DNA of 64,000 nucleotides. Source: Melghiribacillus thermohalophilus. GTDB lineage: Bacteria; Bacillota; Bacilli; Bacillales; Alkalibacillaceae. The position numbers were made by a program, and so were the translations under genes. The notes under the pieces were generated by a model. It was not told where the DNA came from and ran no database searches. It was given only the letters and a program-made list of their open reading frames with translations. The DNA lies in NCBI RefSeq assembly GCF_004342905.1, contig NZ_SMAN01000001.1:337437-401436 (forward strand). The letters are read 5' to 3'. This document shows, one piece after another, positions 46,687-56,140 of this stretch. Each line of letters begins with the position of its first letter. The stretch's first letter is position 1.

Positions 46687-47022
46687 TTAGATCTGGTATA
46701 TCATCTCTGTCATTTTATAAATCACCTGTATGACCTGATTATATAACCATTTTACCCCTTTTTCTATCAAGGTAGCCATCTTTTCCGTGATATGCTCGCT
46801 TTCTGTATCCCTGTATTTCAACTGCATTTCCTCGAAGGTTTCCCCCATCACCTGAACTTCAGCAGACTCCCCATCGCTCTGCTGGATATTCAGAGCATCA
46901 AAGTTTTCAAAGGGATTTCCCCTGATCGTCTGAATGCCTTCCCCCGCCTGATCAAAACCTACAATAACACCACTTAAAAACAATATGATCATCAGGAAAA
47001 ACAACAGGGTAAAACGAACCAT
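46687..47022 (-). CDS. yqxA: DUF3679 family protein YqxA
   Basis: A 111-residue protein with an N-terminal hydrophobic anchor (RFTLLFFLMIILFLSGVIVGF) and a hydrophilic, helical outer part (EEMQLKYRDTESEHITEKMATLIEKG). B. subtilis YqxA also lies between spoIIP and lepA; function is unknown but sporulation-linked by location. I start at ATG 47022, nine bases after GAGGGGG inside the end of spoIIP. Confidence 0.85.
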   Translation of the reverse strand: MVRFTLLFFLMIILFLSGVIVGFDQAGEGIQTIRGNPFENFDALNIQQSDGESAEVQVMGETFEEMQLKYRDTESEHITEKMATLIEKGVKWLYNQVIQVIYKMTEMIYQI

Positions 47023-47023
47023 T

Positions 47024-48202
47024 TTACTCATCCCCCTCTGTGGCATTTACTTTTTGAGCCTGCCAGTAGTATTCACTGAACACTTCCGCTAATGCATCTG
47101 CGGTACGGTAAAGTTCATTTAAACGATTTTCCACACCACCAAACTCAATCAAAATCGCATTGCTGGATAAATCTTGATTATAAACCCCGTTGTTCCCCGG
47201 ACCACCTTTCGCTTCTACCCCCCGGCTGATTCCAGGAAATTTTTCATTTAACCTTTCATTAAGTGTAGTTGCCAGCTCAAGGTTTTCTTCATAGTTCGGA
47301 TTCTCTCTTCCAATAATAAACATCAGTCGGGCATAATCTTTTCCATTAATCGATCTGGTCGTAATGTCACGGGGTTGAGCATCACGATGAAGATCAAAAA
47401 CAAACTGTAAATCGCTGTTGTTTTCAATAACTGATGAAACCACTGTTCTTGATGCTTGATAAGACTGAGAATAATTCCATCCATTCTTTAACAGTTTTTT
47501 GTAAATATCTGTCTTGTCTGCAATTGCGCCAATTCCGTAACTTTCCAGGCTTTTGGCAAGACGCTGATTAACCAGTGTAATATTGACTTCTGGATGGAAA
47601 GCTTCATCCGGACTCTTTGCTTCAGGAAGATGGGGCAAAAAAGATTCCCGATTGTGGGTAGAATAAATAAAAACGACATCTCGTCCTTCCGTTGTCAGCC
47701 TGTCCTCTTCCTCTTTCGGTTCGGGAAGTTCCGGTTCCTCTTCATCTACCTTGGCTTGATGCTCCTTTTCAAGCACGTCCATGGGTGGTGAAGATTCGAT
47801 CGGCAGGGTCGTATAGTCTGTGCCTTCTCCGGCCACAATAATCTGACTGTTGTATATTGGAAAACCGGGTAGTTCTCTTCCTAACAAGCTCCTTGGATCA
47901 TCAGGCTTAATTTTCGTTGCCATCTGAAACAATAAAGGGATCATTTCAACTGGCTGAGATTCTTCTGGGTAGGCCTCTTTAAATACACGATTTTCCATTG
48001 CAAATAAATATAGAAAGGCGGAACTGTCAATCTCCTTTGTCCATTGATGAATCACTGATGAGGAGATTCGGTAAGCCGGGTGAATGGTTGTCAGCATTCC
48101 TACGATTAAAAAAATCAGTATCGTACCGATCATTACTAGAGAACTTCTCTGATAGAGCTTTTTCGTCCACTTTCTGTATTGACTAAACAGTTTTAGCTTC
48201 AT
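47024..48202 (-). CDS. spoIIP: Stage II sporulation protein P
   Basis: A 392-residue peptidoglycan amidase/endopeptidase that works with SpoIID and SpoIIM to drive engulfment. N-terminal membrane anchor (SSLVMIGTILIFLIVGMLTT, ~18-38), linker, then the SpoIIP domain: VFIYSTHNRESFLP (metal His and Glu), FVFDLHRDAQPRD, and ILIEFGGVENRLNELYRTADALAE near the C-terminus. Zinc-binding residues are intact. ATG at 48202 has AGGAAGG upstream. Expressed under sigma-E in relatives. Confidence 0.95.
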   Translation of the reverse strand: MKLKLFSQYRKWTKKLYQRSSLVMIGTILIFLIVGMLTTIHPAYRISSSVIHQWTKEIDSSAFLYLFAMENRVFKEAYPEESQPVEMIPLLFQMATKIKPDDPRSLLGRELPGFPIYNSQIIVAGEGTDYTTLPIESSPPMDVLEKEHQAKVDEEEPELPEPKEEEDRLTTEGRDVVFIYSTHNRESFLPHLPEAKSPDEAFHPEVNITLVNQRLAKSLESYGIGAIADKTDIYKKLLKNGWNYSQSYQASRTVVSSVIENNSDLQFVFDLHRDAQPRDITTRSINGKDYARLMFIIGRENPNYEENLELATTLNERLNEKFPGISRGVEAKGGPGNNGVYNQDLSSNAILIEFGGVENRLNELYRTADALAEVFSEYYWQAQKVNATEGDE

Positions 48203-48284
48203 GGTTCCATCCTTCCTGAATCATTCTAGCAACTCTACTAAATCTATATGGAAACGATTCAGGAAATAGAACCGATATAAGCGT

Positions 48285-49391
48285 TTATTTTGTATAATTT
48301 GAAGCGGTATCTTGCTGGATGGCATCATGTAAGGCACCATTTATGCCAGTTGCCAGCAAATGGGCCATATCTTCCATAAACCCGTCCACTTCCTTCGGTG
48401 TAACCATTAAATTATGCCCGAGGGGCGTCAGCACTTCCTGAATTAATTTCCGTTTTTCTTCTTCAGGAAGCTGACCGACGATCCCTAGAAAAGTCTTCCG
48501 GTGTTCTTCCCCTGGCAAGTCTTCATCCGTCAGCTGTCTTTTTTCACCAAAAATCATGCCTGCAGGTGCCAGTGCCCTCGATGGTTTATCCTGATCTTTC
48601 AGTTCCCGGCCGAAATGCTTTAATAAATAGTCGATGGTATCACTGGTTATGGTGACAGCATCTACCACTGTGGGAACACCGATGGCAATTACCGGAATAC
48701 CCAGAGTTTCCTTGCTTAATTCTTTTCGTTTATTGCCGATTCCTGAACCGGGATGGATGCCCGTATCAGATATTTGAATCGTAGCATTGACTCGCTCAAT
48801 AGATCTGGAAGCCAGTGCATCAATGGCGATAATAAAATCCGGTTTCACTTTCTGCACAATGCCAAATATAATATCACTCGTTTCGATACCAGTAAGCCCC
48901 ATGACGCCCGGTGCAACTGCCGAAACTGGCCGGTATCCTTCCGAAACCTCCTCTGGACGGAGATGAAAAAGATGACTGGTTACCAGCACCCTTTCCGTGG
49001 ACATCGGTCCTAAAGCGTCAGGCGTAACCTGCCAGTTCCCAAGTCCAACAATTAAACAGGAAGCATTTTGTTTAATATTTAGAGAAGCTAAGTAGTTTTT
49101 AAGTTCTTCTGATAAAATTCTGGCGGTTTGATTCTGCTTATCGGAATCTCCTGTACGGATGCTCTGGGTTTCGATTGTTAAATAACTGCCGGCTTTTTTC
49201 CCGATTTTTTCTGCACCCGTTTCAGAAATATCTACATATGTAATCTTAATGTCTTCTTCTTTCCGTTCTTGAATTTGAACCCCTTCTATATCACCGGTAT
49301 CCTCCCCTTCCTGCTCCTGTACCATTTCTCTGGCTTCTAATGCAAGATCTGTACGGACTTGAAACTGATTTTCAGTTTTATTCTCTGCCAT
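48285..49391 (-). CDS. gpr: Germination protease GPR
   Basis: A 368-residue aspartic-like protease of the A25 family, made as a zymogen and degrading small acid-soluble proteins during germination. [16 protein letters not shown] near residue ~9-24 covers the propeptide-processing region; [46 protein letters not shown] and [15 protein letters not shown] are the conserved core with the active-site Asp residues. ATG at 49391 follows GGGAGGACG. It is divergent from rpsT. Forespore (sigma-G) expression in relatives; I could not fix a promoter. Confidence 0.96.
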   Translation of the reverse strand: MAENKTENQFQVRTDLALEAREMVQEQEGEDTGDIEGVQIQERKEEDIKITYVDISETGAEKIGKKAGSYLTIETQSIRTGDSDKQNQTARILSEELKNYLASLNIKQNASCLIVGLGNWQVTPDALGPMSTERVLVTSHLFHLRPEEVSEGYRPVSAVAPGVMGLTGIETSDIIFGIVQKVKPDFIIAIDALASRSIERVNATIQISDTGIHPGSGIGNKRKELSKETLGIPVIAIGVPTVVDAVTITSDTIDYLLKHFGRELKDQDKPSRALAPAGMIFGEKRQLTDEDLPGEEHRKTFLGIVGQLPEEEKRKLIQEVLTPLGHNLMVTPKEVDGFMEDMAHLLATGINGALHDAIQQDTASNYTK

Positions 49392-49476
49392 CTGAAACGT
49401 CCTCCCATTTTTTACTTAAAGGATTCCCGGCCAATGGATTCTTTATACTGGCAGAAAAATTTATGGGGAAGTTCTA

Positions 49477-49505
49477 TTGAAAACTGCAGGTCACTCTGGT
49501 AAAAT
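49477..49505 (+). promoter_or_regulatory. Sigma-A promoter of rpsT
   Basis: TTGAAA, 17-base spacer, TAAAAT, 61 bases upstream of the rpsT ATG. Confidence 0.75.
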
Positions 49506-49565
49506 GTCTCATGTTCAAATAAACGCAATGAATGACCACTTCAATCGTATTCGGGAGGTGAAAAT

Positions 49566-49832
49566 ATGGCTAACATCAAATCTGCAATTAAGCGTGCAAA
49601 AACCAATGAAGAACGCCGTATGCGCAATCTTTCCATGAAAACTGAAATGCGTACGTATATTAAAAAAGTAGAAAAGCTGATCGAGGAGAAAAATGCAGAA
49701 CAGGCACAGGATGTTCTTAAAGAGGCCGTCAGCAAAATAGACAAATGCGTACAAAAAGGAATTATCCATAAAAACAACGGTGACCGCAAAAAGTCCCGCT
49801 TAATGAAAAAAGTAGCAAACATTGGTGCTTAA
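49566..49832 (+). CDS. rpsT: 30S ribosomal protein S20
   Basis: An 88-residue basic helical-bundle protein binding 16S rRNA. MANIKSAIKRAKTNEERRMRN at the start and the GIIHKNNGDRKKSRLMKKVA end are diagnostic. Strong GGGAGGTG ribosome site. Single-gene transcript with own promoter and terminator, divergent from gpr. Confidence 0.97.
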   Translation: MANIKSAIKRAKTNEERRMRNLSMKTEMRTYIKKVEKLIEEKNAEQAQDVLKEAVSKIDKCVQKGIIHKNNGDRKKSRLMKKVANIGA

Positions 49833-49840
49833 TCGGCTGA

Positions 49841-49865
49841 AAAACGATCCATACAGGATCGTTTT
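49841..49865 (+). terminator. Terminator of rpsT
   Basis: AAAACGATCC / GGATCGTTTT with a five-base loop and T-run. Confidence 0.9.
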
Positions 49866-49880
49866 TTTCATCAGGAATTG

Positions 49881-49923
49881 TGGATCAGACTCCTGCAGGG
49901 CATTCTCGCAGGGGTCTGATCCA
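49881..49923. terminator. 16-bp hairpin between rpsT and holA
   Basis: TGGATCAGACTCCTGC and GCAGGGGTCTGATCCA pair with one mismatch and are followed by a T-run on the plus strand. It lies against the holA stop and insulates the convergent genes. Confidence 0.75.
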
Positions 49924-49926
49924 TTT

Positions 49927-50958
49927 TTATGATGTTCTCGTTTTGGCAAATTCATATAGGAGCAGCTCGATGGCAAGATCCTTGTCCATCTCGCCCCTTT
50001 TGATCCGGTCATCTGTTCCCGTTAATCGATCAATCATATGATAAAGTTCATCCAGAGAGAAATATGTTTCTCTGTCTAACGCCATTTTTACCCTAAAGGG
50101 GTGTACCTGTAGTTGTTTTGCCATCTGGTTTTGTGTATATCCTTTGTTTTTCATCAGTTTACACTGCAAAATGAGTCGGACCTGTGAAGCCAGAAGAGCA
50201 AGTAATGCAATCGGTTCTTCGTTTTGCTTTCGCAAATCCTTAAATATCCTAATCGCTTCCTTCAGCTCATGATTCATAATCGCATCCAGCATTTTAAAGC
50301 CGGTGGCCCGGGCATGATGGGAAATCAACGGTTCAGCATCTTCCATTGTTATAAGACCATCCCCACCGGAAAAGAGCGAAAGTTTTTCCATTTCTTTTTG
50401 TAAAGCCATTAAATCTGTTCCGACTTCTTCCGCTAGCAGGGCGACCACATTTCGGTCCAGCTTCAGGTTCAGCTCTCCTGACATCACCTGAATCCATTGA
50501 TATAATTCTTTTTCCTTCGGTTTCTGACATTCAACGACCTGACCATGCTCTTGAATAAGTTTGACAATTTTCTTTCTTGCATCAATTTTTTCATTTGGAC
50601 AAACCATGATGAGCACAGTATAGTCAACGGGATTTTTTAAATATTCAGCAAGAATGCCCAAATCATGATCTACAGTGGATTTATCTGGTACTGCCTTAAA
50701 AAACGAGGCATTTTTTAAAACTAATACTTTTTTCTCTCCGAAAAAAGGAAAGGTTTCAGCATCGTGAACGGCATTCTGTACAGGGATATTTTCCAGGTCC
50801 ACAACAGAATAATTTAAATCATGTTCGGGTTTTTCTAGAACAGCGTTCACAATTTTTTGTTGTGCGTTTTGTAATAAAAACGGTTCATTTCCGTATAATA
50901 AATAAACGGGAAATATTTTATGGTTTTCCAGGTCTTTAATGGTTTGTATGTAAGACAT
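49927..50958 (-). CDS. holA: DNA polymerase III delta subunit
   Basis: A 343-residue clamp-loader subunit that opens the beta clamp. The N-terminal VYLLYGNEPFLLQNA (AAA-like, without a Walker A), FPFFGEKKVLVLKNASFF, and the middle LLAEEVGTDLMALQKEMEKL are the HolA pattern; the collar domain (EEPIALLALLASQVRLILQCK) follows. I start at ATG 50958, eight bases after GGAG; the frame to 51135 adds a non-matching leader. B. subtilis YqeN is the same protein in the same place. Confidence 0.94.
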   Translation of the reverse strand: MSYIQTIKDLENHKIFPVYLLYGNEPFLLQNAQQKIVNAVLEKPEHDLNYSVVDLENIPVQNAVHDAETFPFFGEKKVLVLKNASFFKAVPDKSTVDHDLGILAEYLKNPVDYTVLIMVCPNEKIDARKKIVKLIQEHGQVVECQKPKEKELYQWIQVMSGELNLKLDRNVVALLAEEVGTDLMALQKEMEKLSLFSGGDGLITMEDAEPLISHHARATGFKMLDAIMNHELKEAIRIFKDLRKQNEEPIALLALLASQVRLILQCKLMKNKGYTQNQMAKQLQVHPFRVKMALDRETYFSLDELYHMIDRLTGTDDRIKRGEMDKDLAIELLLYEFAKTRTS

Positions 50959-51258
50959 CCTGTTCACTCCATCAGTTAGGATACTTCCATGGTAAAGTTT
51001 CTTTTTCCAAAGAGCAAGAGCAATCGTTAAAGAGGGAAATGGCAAAAACCACTTCCCCCAAAATCTATATGAACGCCTGAAAAACAGTCCCGGGAAGCTG
51101 AATTTCAGGCGATGTTCGCTAGCTGTTCTTAGCATGTGATATCTCGCTAAAAATATATGTGTTAACTCTTTACAAAGCAGGATCTGGTAAGGTTTTTTGA
51201 ATTTTTTATTAACATATAGATTTTTTATGCAGAATCGCTTATACTAGGAAATGGTATA
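50959..51258. other. Intergenic region with a 9-bp inverted repeat
   Basis: No gene seen between holA and yqzM. The repeat CGCCTGAAA (51074-51082) / TTTCAGGCG (51103-51111) encloses TCCCGGGA; its role is unknown. A TATACT (~51239) may be the yqzM -10. Confidence 0.5.
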
Positions 51259-51270
51259 GGAGGGGTAACC

Positions 51271-51405
51271 GTGAATGAATTTGAAAAAGATGTACAATCC
51301 AAAAACAATGATGTAGTGGACTCCATTAAAGGTTTTACACTTTCATTCATTTTCTTCCTTTTGATTTTCTTTATTGGAACCATTTTTGAAGCAATCGGTT
51401 CCTGA
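51271..51405 (+). CDS. yqzM: YqzM family small membrane protein
   Basis: A 44-residue protein translated by hand: GTG at 51271, eight bases after GGAGGGG. The first 20 residues are charged (NEFEKDVQSKNNDVVDSIKG), then one membrane helix (FTLSFIFFLLIFFIGTIFEA). It matches YqzM in length and in position between holA and comEC. Function unknown. Confidence 0.88.
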   Translation: MNEFEKDVQSKNNDVVDSIKGFTLSFIFFLLIFFIGTIFEAIGS

Positions 51406-51424
51406 TCGGTTATGGACAGAAAGA

Positions 51425-51452
51425 GAGACTGTATAGAGCAGTCTCTCTTTTT
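51425..51452. terminator. Bidirectional terminator between yqzM and comEC
   Basis: AGAGAGACTG / CAGTCTCTCT stem, seven-base loop, T-run on the plus strand. Confidence 0.85.
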
Positions 51453-51469
51453 TCTTCTTCATTCGTATC

Positions 51470-53734
51470 TTATGGAATCATTTTAGAAAATGTTCCATTC
51501 TGTTCAGTAAAACAGAAAATCACTGCACCGTCCCGATCCGTCCGGAAAATATGGGTGCCCTGTTTAGATAAACGATCGAGGACTTCAGGTGCTGGATGAC
51601 CATACCTGTTATGAATTCCAGCAGAAATCCAGGCAATATCTGGGACCATTTTCTCAAGAAAACGTTCTGATGTGGAATATTTGCTCCCGTGGTGGGAAAT
51701 TTTTAACACATCAGCTTGCAGCGACGGAAAACGTTGAATGATCTCCTCTTCGACCTGAGCATCGATATCCCCGGTAAACAAAAAGGAAAGACCACCAAAT
51801 TGACCGTATAAAACAAGGGAACGGTTGTTTTCGGAATCGTAACGGACATTTTGTTCCGGATGAAGCACGTATAGTTCATGGGTGCCCAGCTGAAGCTTCA
51901 TCCCCTGTGAAAGGGGATGATACGTATGATTGGATGACAAACTTTCTTGAACGTTGTTGCTGTTTAAAAACGGATGGGAGTAGACATGCTTTACATCAAA
52001 GTTATCCAGGATTTCATCAGCACTCCCGGCATGATCCTGGTCCGTATGAGTGATGATGAAATGATCAATCTGGCTAATCCCTTTGGACCATAAAAAAGGT
52101 TTGATCCTGTAAGTGAACGTATCATTTTCCCCTTCAGTGTCTGTTCCAGCAGCATCAATCATGATGACACCTTCCCGTTTAGGCAATTCAATAACAATGG
52201 TATCACCCTGACCGACATCCAGCATGGTTATGGAACCTGCAGCTGTAAAATATGGTTTCATACTTTCCAGAACGAGCAGGCATACTAATAAACAGCCGCA
52301 GAAAAATGCTTCTCTTAGTCTCTCCTGTTCCCATAGATGCATAAAGGAGAAAAACAGCACAAGATAACAAATGAAAGTATATTCACTGATTTGGCCGATG
52401 ACCCATACCCCATCATGCCAGGAATCCACGAGATGTATGAATTGGATGACACCGTTATGGATTCCCTCAAACATCCCGGCTATGGCATTCGTCATTTTTA
52501 CCGGAAGCCAGGCGAAAATGACCAGGAACAGGGATGCCGGGATCACAAAAAAGGTAAAATAAGGGACGATCAGGATATTTAGAAAAAAAGACAGTGGATG
52601 AATATAGAAAAAATAATAGAGCTGAAGGGGGATCAGAACGATCTGGCTAATGAAGCTGATTTGAATGGAAGGCCAGAGGAAGGATGAATGCTTGATTAGC
52701 AGTTTTTTTGAAAATACGAGAGCATAGGTTACGATAAAAGAAAACTGAAAGCCGATGTCATTGACGATAAACGGATTCAGAAACATTAAGGTAATGGCTG
52801 TCATACTGATGATGTCTGTAACAGGATACGTTTTTTTCAAGATCGATAGCAGGAGTGCTGATTCCGCCATGATAACTGCCCGAAGTACCGAAGGTTTTCC
52901 GCCGGATAAACCTAAAAACACTAACAGTGCAATCATCAATACAATCTTCAACTGCTGTTCAGTTAACCGAAACAGATATCTTCCGGCCGCATAAACAAAC
53001 ATCATGACAAGTCCAGTATGAAGTCCAGAAATGGCCAGTAAATGAGAAAGGTTCCATTCGCGAAACGTATGAATGGTATCAGCAGAAAGATCATCATCAC
53101 TGCCAAAAATGAGGGCTCTTATCCAGTTCAATGTATCGTCGGGGTATTTCTGTTTTAGATAACGAAGGAAGGAAAGACGAAGCTGATCCATGTAGGCAAG
53201 AACAGATTGTCCAGAACATTCCGCATTCTGCACTTCTGCAAACATGACGTAGTGGATTCCCTTATGGTACAAATAATTTCGGTAATCAAAGTTTCCAGGA
53301 TTTCTCGCTGTTTCAGGAATTTCAAGACTTCCTTTGATCTGACACATCGCCCCCCTTCGAATCATTTTGGCGGAAGTCCCATCAGATGTCATAAAAACCA
53401 TGGACTGAACATGTGAAGAAGCATGCCTGAAAACAAAAGATATTTGATCCGGAGAAATGGAGGGAGCTGATACGATTTTCCCAGTAACAGAAGCTGCCTG
53501 AGGTTTCCCGAAACCATCCGGTGGAACTGGCTGGGAGTGAAATTTTGCCAGCCCAGTAAATACTATCACTGCTCCAAAACAGATCAGCAGAAATAAACGG
53601 AGAGTCCTGGCCGAGCGCCACATGATCAGGAGCATTCCCAGGACAATCATCATTCCCGGCCAGGTTGATCCCCTTGTAGAAAAGAAAGAAAGGATGAATC
53701 CAATCCCTGCAATAAAATGCCATTTACCTTTCAT
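51470..53734 (-). CDS. comEC: DNA internalisation channel protein ComEC
   Basis: A 754-residue membrane protein forming the channel through which single-stranded DNA enters during transformation. Several N-terminal helices, an OB-like outer domain (~65-170), the competence domain (LISGLHTGLVMMF, LSGGKPSVLRAVIM, ~225-480) and a C-terminal metallo-beta-lactamase-like domain (MLDVGQGDTIVIE, FIITHTDQDHAGSADEI, LKISHHGSKYSTS). The HTDQDH motif is intact, so the nuclease-like site may work. Last gene of comEA-EB-EC. Confidence 0.96.
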   Translation of the reverse strand: MKGKWHFIAGIGFILSFFSTRGSTWPGMMIVLGMLLIMWRSARTLRLFLLICFGAVIVFTGLAKFHSQPVPPDGFGKPQAASVTGKIVSAPSISPDQISFVFRHASSHVQSMVFMTSDGTSAKMIRRGAMCQIKGSLEIPETARNPGNFDYRNYLYHKGIHYVMFAEVQNAECSGQSVLAYMDQLRLSFLRYLKQKYPDDTLNWIRALIFGSDDDLSADTIHTFREWNLSHLLAISGLHTGLVMMFVYAAGRYLFRLTEQQLKIVLMIALLVFLGLSGGKPSVLRAVIMAESALLLSILKKTYPVTDIISMTAITLMFLNPFIVNDIGFQFSFIVTYALVFSKKLLIKHSSFLWPSIQISFISQIVLIPLQLYYFFYIHPLSFFLNILIVPYFTFFVIPASLFLVIFAWLPVKMTNAIAGMFEGIHNGVIQFIHLVDSWHDGVWVIGQISEYTFICYLVLFFSFMHLWEQERLREAFFCGCLLVCLLVLESMKPYFTAAGSITMLDVGQGDTIVIELPKREGVIMIDAAGTDTEGENDTFTYRIKPFLWSKGISQIDHFIITHTDQDHAGSADEILDNFDVKHVYSHPFLNSNNVQESLSSNHTYHPLSQGMKLQLGTHELYVLHPEQNVRYDSENNRSLVLYGQFGGLSFLFTGDIDAQVEEEIIQRFPSLQADVLKISHHGSKYSTSERFLEKMVPDIAWISAGIHNRYGHPAPEVLDRLSKQGTHIFRTDRDGAVIFCFTEQNGTFSKMIP

Positions 53735-53746
53735 ATTTCAACCCCA

Positions 53747-54316
53747 TCACTCAAGAGTTGCAAACAGCTGATCAGCCTCTTTCCGAAGCTTATGTAATAC
53801 ATCGTCATTGACACCCGATTTCTCCAATTGTTTCAGCAGCCTGGCGATAAATAAAACCTTTTCTTTTGGATTTGTGTCCACCTGCAAATCATCCAGTTCT
53901 ACTTTTTCGACATGAACACCGGCTTCTTCAAACAGTTCAATAGCATAGGGATGATTATTATAATCTTCTGCATAATAAACGGCCTTAATGCCGCTTTGAA
54001 TAATTGACTTGCTGCAGTGAAGGCACGGAAAATGGGTGACATAGATCTCTGCACCCTCTGTCGGCACACCAAATTTTGCACATTGAAGCAGCGCATTCAT
54101 TTCTGCATGTATAGTCCTGACACAATGGCCATCAATTACATAACAGCCTTCGTCTACACAGTGAACACTTCCAGACACACTTCCGTTGTATCCGCCCGCA
54201 ATAATTCGTTTATCCCTGACAATCGTTGCTCCAACTTCCAGCCGGTTACAAGTGCTGCGAAGTGCCAGCAAATGACTCTGAGCCATAAAATATTGATCCC
54301 ATGATATACGCTCCAA
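53747..54316 (-). CDS. comEB: ComE operon protein 2, dCMP-deaminase-like
   Basis: A 189-residue zinc deaminase-fold protein. HAEMNALLQC supplies the zinc His and catalytic Glu, and FPCLHCSKSII the two zinc cysteines. TCNRLEVGATIV is the substrate-side motif. Its length equals B. subtilis ComEB (189) when started at TTG 54316, nine bases after GGTGG. It may make dUMP or help localise competence proteins. Confidence 0.93.
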   Translation of the reverse strand: MERISWDQYFMAQSHLLALRSTCNRLEVGATIVRDKRIIAGGYNGSVSGSVHCVDEGCYVIDGHCVRTIHAEMNALLQCAKFGVPTEGAEIYVTHFPCLHCSKSIIQSGIKAVYYAEDYNNHPYAIELFEEAGVHVEKVELDDLQVDTNPKEKVLFIARLLKQLEKSGVNDDVLHKLRKEADQLFATLE

Positions 54317-54404
54317 TTCCAACAACCACCTTTTCTTTCGGTTTATAAAGACTATAACCAGTTTGACATCAAGTTTAACCAACTCTGTCACGATTCGTCA
54401 ATAT

Positions 54405-54998
54405 TCAAGGTACGATGATAAATTCCTTTATATTCTCCAGGGTTTTGGGGCCAATTCCGGATACATTCAACAAGTCTTCTAACTTTTTAAAGGGGCCGTT
54501 GTCTTCCCGGTATTGAATGATCGCTTCTGCTTTTGATGGTCCAATCCCGGGAAGTGTTTCAATTTCTTCCTTCCCGGCCGAATTGATTCTTACCTGCCCC
54601 TGACCCATACCACTCGTTGATGAGCCATGATCTGCCTCTCCTTTTTTTGCCACAATAATCACCATTTCATCGTATATTTTTTGAGCTAGATTAACAGAAA
54701 GTTCATCAGCTTCGTTTGTCAATCCCCCGGCGAGCTCTACTGCATCTTTCACCCGGGAATCTTCATCGATTTGATAAACTCCTGGTTTTCTGACTTCTCC
54801 TTTGATATCTACCATCACCATCGATGGTTTCTTTTCAACGTCATTGTCCCCGGATGTTTCTGTCCCTTTCGCCTCAATATCCATTGTCGGAAACACAGCA
54901 TGTTCCTTTTCGGAGCGCGGCCAGAACATGACCCCGGCAAAAATGACCACCAGAAGAATAATGCCGAGAACGAACAAACGGTCTTTCGTTTGTCTCAA
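54405..54998 (-). CDS. comEA: Competence DNA receptor ComEA
   Basis: A 197-residue membrane-anchored DNA-binding protein. N-terminal helix (LFVLGIILLVVIFAGVMFW, ~8-26), acidic linker, an SLBB oligomerisation domain (VDIKGEVRKPGVYQI ... LAGGLTNEADELSVNLAQ), then two helix-hairpin-helix motifs (INSAGKEEIETLPGIGPSKA and LLNVSGIGPKTLENIK). It delivers external DNA to ComEC. TTG start at 54998 after AAGGTGATG. ComK control is expected but no K-box was identified. Confidence 0.95.
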   Translation of the reverse strand: MRQTKDRLFVLGIILLVVIFAGVMFWPRSEKEHAVFPTMDIEAKGTETSGDNDVEKKPSMVMVDIKGEVRKPGVYQIDEDSRVKDAVELAGGLTNEADELSVNLAQKIYDEMVIIVAKKGEADHGSSTSGMGQGQVRINSAGKEEIETLPGIGPSKAEAIIQYREDNGPFKKLEDLLNVSGIGPKTLENIKEFIIVP

Positions 54999-55084
54999 TT
55001 CACATCACCTTTCTTTTCATAAATGGTAGTTTACCCACATACATATGTAGGAGACCATCATGGGGAAAAGGAGGGAACTGTCTC

Positions 55085-55906
55085 ATGAACTGGGGGATTA
55101 TTGGTACCGGAAATATGGGAAAAGTGTTAATCCATGCATTGATTGAGGGTGGCGTTACAGAACCCCGCCAATTATTTATTCATAATCGCACCCTGTCAAA
55201 AGCCTTCGATGTGAAGCAGGATTATCCGGATATAAACGTTTGTCCTACCCCTGAAAAAACGGTGAAATTCAGTGATATTATCTTTATTTGTGTCAAACCC
55301 CTCGACGTGTTTCCGTTGATTAAACGAATTCAGCCAGAACTAAATCAAGAACATTGTGTCATATCCATTACAAGTCCCATTTCTGTCCAGCAGCTGGAAG
55401 AATACCTGCCCTGTCAAACAGCCAGAATCATTCCAAGTATTACAAACAGAGGCTTATTCGGAGTTACACTTCTGAGTTTTGGAGAACAAATAGATTCGAA
55501 CCTGAAGGAATATTTAATTCAGAGCTGCAAACTGTTTTCAAGCCCCATCATTATTGATGATGAAATCACGAGGGTTTCTTCAGATATTATATCCTGTGGA
55601 CCAGCTTTCTTTAGTTACTTGATTCAGCGTATGATTCAGGCAGCATGTGAGGAGACCGATATTGAGTATGATAACGCCGTGGAGCTTGCCGAAAAAATGA
55701 TTGTTGGTTTTGGCAAACTGATTGAAAAGGGGTATTATTCATTTGAAAATCTGGAAAAGAAAGTGACGGTGAAAGGCGGTGTAACCGGAGCTGGAATCGA
55801 GGTTCTTGAAAGAGAGGTAGGGGATATGTTTCATAAACTGTTTCGGGCTACGCATAACAAATATTACGATGATCAGAAAAAAATTATGGAACAATTATCT
55901 ACCTGA
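55085..55906 (+). CDS. comER: ComER, pyrroline-5-carboxylate-reductase-like protein
   Basis: A 273-residue ProC-like protein: Rossmann motif WGIIGTGNMGKVLIHAL at the start, FICVKPLDVFPLIK, and SSDIISCGPAFFSYLIQRMIQAA with VTVKGGVTGAGIEVL at the end. It is divergent from comEA exactly as in B. subtilis, where it affects sporulation and biofilm through Spo0A rather than proline synthesis. ATG at 55085 with GGAGG ten bases upstream. Confidence 0.93.
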   Translation: MNWGIIGTGNMGKVLIHALIEGGVTEPRQLFIHNRTLSKAFDVKQDYPDINVCPTPEKTVKFSDIIFICVKPLDVFPLIKRIQPELNQEHCVISITSPISVQQLEEYLPCQTARIIPSITNRGLFGVTLLSFGEQIDSNLKEYLIQSCKLFSSPIIIDDEITRVSSDIISCGPAFFSYLIQRMIQAACEETDIEYDNAVELAEKMIVGFGKLIEKGYYSFENLEKKVTVKGGVTGAGIEVLEREVGDMFHKLFRATHNKYYDDQKKIMEQLST

Positions 55907-55969
55907 AGTAATTCGCTGTCGTTTCCTTTTTTCCTGCATAACAAATGATTTTTCATAAAAGGATCTGGA

Positions 55970-55995
55970 GGGGGGCATAACCCCCATCCTCTCAT
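55970..55995 (-). terminator. GC-rich terminator of the yqe operon
   Basis: A GGGGG / CCCCC stem, with outer GGAG / ATCC partial pairing, lies between comER and yqeM, followed by CCTTTTATG on the minus strand. The rest of 55907-56140 has no gene. Confidence 0.5.
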
Positions 55996-56140
55996 ATGGG
56001 GAGGGCGTCAAGAAATGATACGGTTACAATTCAAGCCGGGTTCGCCAGGTTTTTAGAAACCGGCCCTCACACCATTTCGAATTCAGGATCATTCAGGTTC
56101 AAATATCCCCGTACTCGCCGGTACAGGAGGCGATGTTGTC

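Noticed and set aside
49875-49925. Possible dispersed repeat element near rpsT
   Set aside because: The sequence is explained by a 16-bp terminator hairpin; a second copy in the window was not found.
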